64,000 nucleotides of DNA from Anisus vortex (lineage: Eukaryota > Mollusca > Gastropoda > Planorbidae). Positions 58,545 to 64,000 of the stretch are shown here, piece by piece (position 1 is the stretch's first letter; each line of letters opens with the position of its first letter). The translations under genes and the position numbers were made by a program. The notes below the pieces were generated by a model, which was not told the DNA's origin, searched no databases, and was given only the letters and a program-made list of their open reading frames with translations. Location: positions 46,320,927-46,384,926 of the forward strand of contig OX421492.1 in assembly GCA_949126835.1 (NCBI GenBank). Reading direction: 5' to 3'.

Positions 58545-61500
58545 CCTTTTTAAAATTGAAGATAAAATTGGTGACTAGCTCCGATTTCGTCTGCTTTAGT
58601 CCCGCGTTTAGTAACCTTTATAAAATTGAATATAAAATTAGTGACTAGCTCCGATTTTGTCTGCTATAGCCCCGCACTTAGTAACCATTTTAAAATTGAA
58701 GATAAAATTGGTGACTAGCTCCGATTTCGTCTGCTATAGCCCCGCACTTAGTAACCTTTTTAAAATTGAAGATAAAATTGGTGACTAGCTCCGATTTCGT
58801 CTGCTATAGCCCCGCACTTAGTAACCTTTTTAAAATTGAAGATAAAATTGGTGACTAGCTCCGATTTCGTCTGCTATAGCGTCGCACTTAGTAGCCTTTT
58901 TAAAATTGAAGATAAAATTGGTGACTAGCTCCGATTTTGTCTGCTATAGCCCCGCACTTAGTAGCCTTTTTAAAATTGAAGATAAAATTGGTGACTAGCT
59001 CCGATTTCGTCTGCTATAGCCCCGCACTTAGTAACCTTTTTAAAATTGAAGATAAAATTGTTGATTAGCTCCGATTTCGTCTGCTATAACGTCGCACTTA
59101 GTAGCCTTTTTAAAATTGAAGATAAAATTGGTGACTAGCTCCGATTTTGTCTGCTATAGCCCCGCACTTAGTAACCTTTTTAAAATTGAAAATAAAATTG
59201 TTGACTAGCTCCGATTTCGTCTGCTATAGCGTCGCACTTAGTAGCCTTTTTAAAATTGTAGATAAAATTGGTGACTAGCTCCGATTTTGTCTGCTATAGC
59301 CCCGCACTTAGTAACCTTTTTAAAATTTAAGATGAAATTGGTGACTACCTCCGATTTCGTCTGCTATAGCCCCGCACTTAGTAGCCTTTTTAAAATTGAA
59401 GATAAAATTAATGACTAGCTCCGATTTCGTCTGCTATAGCCCCGCACTTAGTAACGTTTTTAAATTGAAGATAAAATTGGTGACTAGCTCCGATTTCGTC
59501 TGCTATAGCCCCGCACTTAGTAGCCTTTTTAGAATTGAAGATAAAATTGGTGACTAGCTCCGATTTCGTCTGCTTTAGTCCCGCGTTTAGTAACCTTTAT
59601 AAAATTGAATATAAAATTAGTGACTAGCTCCGATTTTGTCTGCTATAGCCCCGCACTTAGTAACCATTTTAAAATTGAAGATAAAATTGGTGACTAGCTC
59701 CGATTTCGTCTGCTATAGCCCCGCACTTAGTAACCTTTTTAAAATTGAAGATAAAATTGTGACTAGCTCCGATTTCGTCTGCTATAGCCCCGCACTTAGT
59801 AACCTTGTTAAAATTGAAGATAAAATTGGTGACTAGCTCCGATTTCGTCTGCTATAGCGTCGCACTTAGTAGCCTTTTTAAAATTGAAGATAAAATTGGT
59901 GACTAGCTCCGATTTTGTCTGCTATAGCCCCGCACTTAGTAGCCTTTTTAAAATTGAAGATAAAATTGGTGACTAGCTCCGATTTCGTCTGCTATAGCCC
60001 CGCACTTAGTAACCTTTTTAAAATTGAAAATAAAATTGTTGACTAGCTCCGATTTCGTCTGCTATAGCGTCGCACTTAGTAGCCTTTTTAAAATTGAAGA
60101 TAAAATTGGTGACTAGCTCCGATTTTGTCTGCTCTAGCCCCGCACTTAGTAACCTTTTTAAAATTGAAGATAAAATTGGTGACTAGCTCCGATTTCGTCT
60201 GCTATAGCCCCGCACTTAGTAGCCTTTTAAAAATTGAAGATAAAATTGGTGACCAGCTCCGATTTCGTCTGCTATAGCCCCGCACTTAGTAACCTTTTAA
60301 AAATTTAAGATAAAATGGGTGACTAGCTCTTATTTCGTCTGCTATAGCCCCGCATTTAGTAACTTTTTTAAAATTGAAGATAAAATTGGTGACTAGCTTC
60401 GATTTCGTCTGTTATAGCCCCGCACTTAGTAACCTTTTTAAAAATTGAAGATAAATTTGGTGACTAGCTCCGATTTCGTCTGCTATAGCCCCGCACTTAG
60501 TAACGTTATTAAATTGCAGATAAAATTGGTGACTAGCTCTGATTTCGTCTGCTATAGCCCCGCACTTAGTAGCCTTTTAAAAATTAAAGATAAAATTGGT
60601 GACTAGCTTCAATTTCGTCTGTTATAGCCCCTCACTTAGTAACCTTTTTAAAAATTGAAGATAAATTTAGTGACTAGCTCCGATTTCGTCTGCTATAGCC
60701 CCGCACTTAGTAACGTTATTAAATTGCAGATAAAATTGGTGACTAGCTCCGATTTCGTCTGCTTTAGTCCCGCGTTTAGTAACCTTTATAAAATTGAATA
60801 TAAAATTAGTGACTAGCTCCGATTTTGTCTGCTATAGCCCCGCACTTAGTAACCATTTTAAAATTGAAGATAAAATTGGTGACTAGCTCCGATTTCGTCT
60901 GCTATAGCCCCGCACTTAGTAACCTTTTTAAAATTGAAGATAAAATTGGTGACTAGCTCCGATTTCGTCTGCTATAGCCCCGCACTTAGTAACCTTGTTA
61001 AAATTGAAGATAAAATTGGTGACTAGCTCCGATTTCGTCTGCTATAGCTTCGCACTTAGTAGCCTTTTTAAAATTGAAGATAAAATTGGTGACTAGCTCC
61101 GATTTCGTCTGCTATAGCCCCGCACTTAGTAGCCTTTTTAAAATTGAAGATAAAATTGGTGACTAGCTCCGATTTCGTCTGCTATAGCCCCGCACTTAGT
61201 AACCTTTTTAAAATTGAAAATAAAATTGTTGACTAGCTCCGATTTCGTCTGCTATAGCGTCGCACTTAGTAGCCTTTTTAAAATTGAAGATAAAATTGGT
61301 GACTAGCTCCGATTTTGTCTGCTATAGCCCCGCACTTAGTAACCTTTTTAAAATTGAAGATAAAATTGGTGACTAGCTCCGATTTCGTCTGCTATAGCCC
61401 CGCACTTAGTAGCCTTTTTAAAATTGAAGATAAAATTGGTGACCAGCTCCGATTTCGTCTGCTATAGCCCCGCACTTAGTAACCTTTTAAAAATTTAAGA

Positions 61501-61811
61501 TAAAATGGGTGACTAGCTCTTATTTTGTCTGCTATAGCCCCGCATTTAGTAACCTTTTTAAAATTGAAGATAAAATTGGTGACTAGCTCCGATTTTGTCT
61601 GCTATAGCCCCGCACTTAGTAACCTTTTTAAAATTGAAGATGAAATTGGTGACTAGCTCCGATTTCGTCTGCTATAGCCCCGCATTTAGTAACCTTTTTA
61701 AAATTGAAGATAAAATTAATGACTAGCTCCGATTTCGTCTGCTATAGCCCCGCACTTAGTAGCCTTTTTAAAATTGAAGATAAAATTGGTGGCTAGCTCC
61801 GATTTCGTCTG
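58545..61811 (+). repeat. Mosaic of block G/H/I monomer types
   Basis: TTTAG-type monomers at 58,594, 59,573, 60,762 and 61,812 are 979, 1189 and 1050 bp apart (14, 17 and 15 monomers), so spacing is irregular here. The AATGAC marker precedes two of them, at 59,409 and 61,717. Single-base marks include AAAATTGTGAC near 59,755 (one base lost), GCTCTAGCC near 60,133 and TTTTTAGAATTG near 59,527. I could not align the stretch to one partner over its full length. Confidence 0.55.
60391..60760 (+). repeat. Local 3-monomer tandem duplication (210 bp)
   Basis: The sequence at 60,421-60,530 recurs at 60,631-60,740. Both copies carry GTTATAGCCCC just before them, the AAATTTGG or AAATTTAG monomer, AACGTTATT and the rare AAATTGCAG. 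The second copy has two private changes, GCTTCAATTTCG and CCCCTCAC. It is the shortest multi-monomer duplication I could see in the window. Confidence 0.72.
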
Positions 61812-64000
61812 CTTTAGTCCCGCGTTTAGTAACCTTTATAAAATTGAATATAAAATTAGTGACTAGCTCCGATTTTGTCTGCTATAGCCCCGCACTTAGT
61901 AACCATTTTAAAATTGAAGATAAAATTGGTGACTAGCTCCGATTTCGTCTGCTATAGCCCCGCACTTAGTAACCTTTTTAAAATTGAAGATAAAATTGGT
62001 GACTAGCTCCGATTTCGTCTGCTATAGCCCCGCACTTTGTAACCTTGTTAAAATTGACGATAAAATTGGTGACTAGCTCCGATTTCGTCTGCTATAGCGT
62101 CGCACTTAGTAGCCTTTTTAAAATTGAAGATAAAATTGGTGGCTAGCTCCGATTTTGTCTGCTATAGACCCGCACTTAGTAGCCTTTTTAAAATTGAAGA
62201 TAAAATTGGTGACTAGCTCCGATTTCGTCTGCTATAGCCCCGCACTTAGGAACCTTTTTAAAATTGAAGATAAAATTGTTGACTAGCTCCGATTTCGTCT
62301 GCTATAGCGTCGCACTTAGTAGCCTTTTTAAAATTGAAGATAAAATTGGTGACTAGCTCCGATTTTGTCTGCTATAGCCCCGCACTTAGTAACCTTTTTA
62401 AAATTGAAGATAAAATTGGTGACTAGCTCCGATTTCGTCTGCTATAGCCCCGCACTTAGTAGCCTTTTAAAAATTGAAGATAAAATTGGTGACCAGCTCC
62501 GATTTCGTCTGCTATAGCCCCGCACTTAGTAACCTTTTAAAAATTTAAGATAAAATGGTTGACTAGCTCTTATTTTGTCTGCTATAGCCCCGCATTTAGT
62601 AACCTTTTTAAAATTGAAGATAAAATTGGTGACTAGCTTCGATTTCGTCTGCTATAGCGTTGCACTTAGTAACCATTTTAAAATTGAAGATAAAATTGGT
62701 GACTAGCTCCGATTTCGTCTGCTATAGCCCCGCACTTAGTAACCTTTTTAAAATTGAAGATAAAATTGTTGACTAGCTCCGATTTCGTCTGCTATAGCGT
62801 CGCACTTAGTAGCCTTTTTAAAATTGAAGATAAAATTGGTGACTAGCTCCGATTTTGTCTGCTATAGCCCCGCACTTAGTAACCTTTTTAAAATTGAAGA
62901 TAAAATGGTGACCAGCTCCGATTTCATCTGCTTTAGCCCCGCACTTAGTAACCTTTTTAAAAAATTAAGATAAAATGGGTGACTAGCTCTTATTTTGTCT
63001 GCTATAGCCCCGCATTTAGTAACCTTTTTAAAATTGAAGATAAAATTGGTGACTAGCTTCGATTTCGTCTGTTATAGCCCCGCACTTAGTAACCTTTTTA
63101 AAAATTGAAGATAAATTTGGTGACTAGCTCTGATTTCGTCTGCTATAGCCCCGCACTTAGTAACGTTATTAAATTGAAAATAAAATTGGTGACTAGCTCC
63201 GATTTCGTCTGCTATAGCCCTGCACTTAGTAGCCTTTTAAAAATTGAAGATAAAATTGGTGACCAGCTCCGATTTCGTCTGCTATAGCCCCGCACTTAGT
63301 AGCATTTTTAAAATTAAAGATAAAATTGTTGACTAGCTCTTATTTCGTCTGCTATAGCCCCGCATTTAGTAACCTTTTTAAAATTGAAGATAAAATTGGT
63401 GACTAGCTTCGATTTTGTCGGCTATAGCCCCGCACTTAGTAACCTTTTTAAAAATCGAAGATAAATTTGGTGACTAGCTCCGATTTCGTCTGCTATAGCC
63501 CCGAACTTAGTAACCTTTTTAAAATTGAAGATAAAATTGGTGACTAGCTCTGATTTCGTCTGCTATAGCCCCGCACTTAGTAACCTTTTTAAAATTGAAG
63601 ATAAAATTAGTGACTAGCTCCGATTTCGTCTGCTATAGCCCCGCACTTAGTAACCTTTTTAAAATTGAAGATAAAATTGGTGACTAGCTCCGATTTCGTC
63701 TGCTATAGCCCCGCACTTAGTAACCTTTTTAAAATTGAAGATAAAATTGGTGACTAGCTCCGATTTCGTCTGCTATAGACCCGCACTTAGTAGCCTTTTT
63801 AAAATTGAAGATAAAATTGGTGACCAGCTCCGATTTCGTCTGCTATAGCCCCGCACTTAGTAACCTTTTTAAAATTGAAGATAAAATCGGTGATTAGCTC
63901 TGATTTTGTCTGATATAGCCCCGATCTTAGTAACCTTTTTAAAATTGAAGATAAAATGGGTGACTAGCTCCGATTTCGTCTGCTTTAGTCCCGCGTTTAG
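61812..64000 (+). repeat. Copy of the block G pattern at the window end
   Basis: The TTTAG monomers at 61,812 and 63,983 are 2171 bp apart, like 43,335 to 45,507 (2172) and 46,066 to 48,237 (2171). The intervening order also follows block G: GGTGGCTAGC with TATAGACCCGC near 62,142, TTTTAAAAATTTAAG near 62,535, CGTTGCAC near 62,659, AAAATGGTGACC near 62,905 and the AAAATCGG marker at 63,883. The segment from 63,105 on matches 56,807 at 6298 bp. The array continues past the window. Confidence 0.7.

Larger units (their letters stand above)
1..64000 (+). repeat. Satellite DNA array, 70-bp monomer, about 910 copies
   Basis: The entire window is one head-to-tail tandem array of a 70-bp monomer, always in the same orientation. 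Monomer lengths stay close to 70 bp; most length changes are 1-bp slips in the T/A run in the middle of the monomer, with rare indels of 2-6 bp. By hand count the canonical monomer is about 39% GC, with a GC-richer half (monomer positions 1-42) and an AT-rich half (43-70). No unique sequence, mobile element or inverted segment interrupts it. Arrays this long are known from eukaryotic heterochromatin such as centromeres, pericentromeres and subtelomeres; nothing here decides between them. I do not recognise the family. Both window ends are inside the array, so its full length is unknown. Confidence 0.98.

Noticed and set aside
592..63287. Several dozen recurrent forward open frames of 60-76 codons with nearly identical products (for example at 592, 5076, 22864, 43119, 63105)
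   Set aside because: They recur in monomer phase, start at TTG with no ATG available, shift frame every 70 bp and end at the same monomer stops. Their similarity is that of the satellite itself, so they are not genes.
1..64000. CRISPR array
   Set aside because: Repeats are contiguous 70-mers with no unique spacers between conserved direct repeats, and no cas-like gene is present.
1..64000. Bacterial sigma-70-like promoters: TTGACT, 18 bp, TATAGC in the GTTGAC monomers
   Set aside because: The match is a by-product of one monomer variant present a great many times, with no genes downstream; a long satellite array is not bacterial DNA.
1..64000. Telomeric repeats, rDNA spacer or histone-type tandem genes
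   Set aside because: The unit is 70 bp with no TTAGG or TTAGGG-like runs, no conserved rRNA segment and no coding capacity.
1..64000. A new gene system hidden in the array
   Set aside because: I scanned the window by eye for any stretch that breaks the 70-bp pattern and found only single-base changes, small indels and the N gap. The novelty here is in repeat organisation, not in genes.
1..64000. Assigning the satellite to a named family or species
   Set aside because: I do not recognise the monomer, and the 200-N convention only hints at an assembly pipeline. A search of the 1801-1870 monomer against satellite libraries and genome assemblies would decide.

Overview
The whole window is a single satellite DNA array. 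About 63.8 kb of readable sequence is made of roughly 910 head-to-tail copies of a 70-bp monomer (a canonical copy lies at 1801-1870), all in the same orientation, plus one 200-N gap at 17801-18000. I see no protein-coding gene, RNA gene, transposon, CRISPR array or unique sequence. The array runs off both edges of the window.

An uninterrupted array of this size and type points to a eukaryotic chromosome, probably constitutive heterochromatin (centromeric, pericentromeric or subtelomeric; the sequence cannot say which). I do not recognise the satellite family and cannot name the organism. The exactly 200-N gap looks like a scaffolding placeholder in a long-read plus Hi-C assembly; that is inference.

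The monomers are not homogeneous. Diagnostic variants recur at fixed multiples of 70 bp and define higher-order repeats (HORs) in blocks. 1-4133: two units of 32 and 27 monomers, with a third starting at 4134. About 4.1-10.76 kb: units of about 2.17 kb (31 monomers). 10.76-15.53 kb: two 2.38-kb units (34 monomers). 15.76-20.0 kb: 31-monomer units interrupted by the gap. 22.4-27.0 kb: 22-monomer units, three copies. 30.4-34.5 kb: a 29-monomer tandem pair. 42.0-47.46 kb: a 39-monomer (2731-bp) tandem pair with no difference found where compared. 48.36-51.08 kb: 13-monomer units. 52.0-58.5 kb: a 53-monomer (3710-bp) pair with a nested copy. 58.5-64.0 kb: a mosaic of the same variants.

Above the HOR level, 18,475-29,254 appears to be tandemly duplicated as 29,255 to about 39,410: a super-repeat of about 10.8 kb whose inner HORs expanded and contracted after duplication. 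The window is therefore best read as layers of unequal exchange or replication-based amplification at about 70 bp, 0.9-3.7 kb and about 10 kb. The short open frames in the array come from the monomer's arithmetic and are not genes. Coordinates and offsets were read by eye from shared variants; block edges are uncertain by about one monomer.
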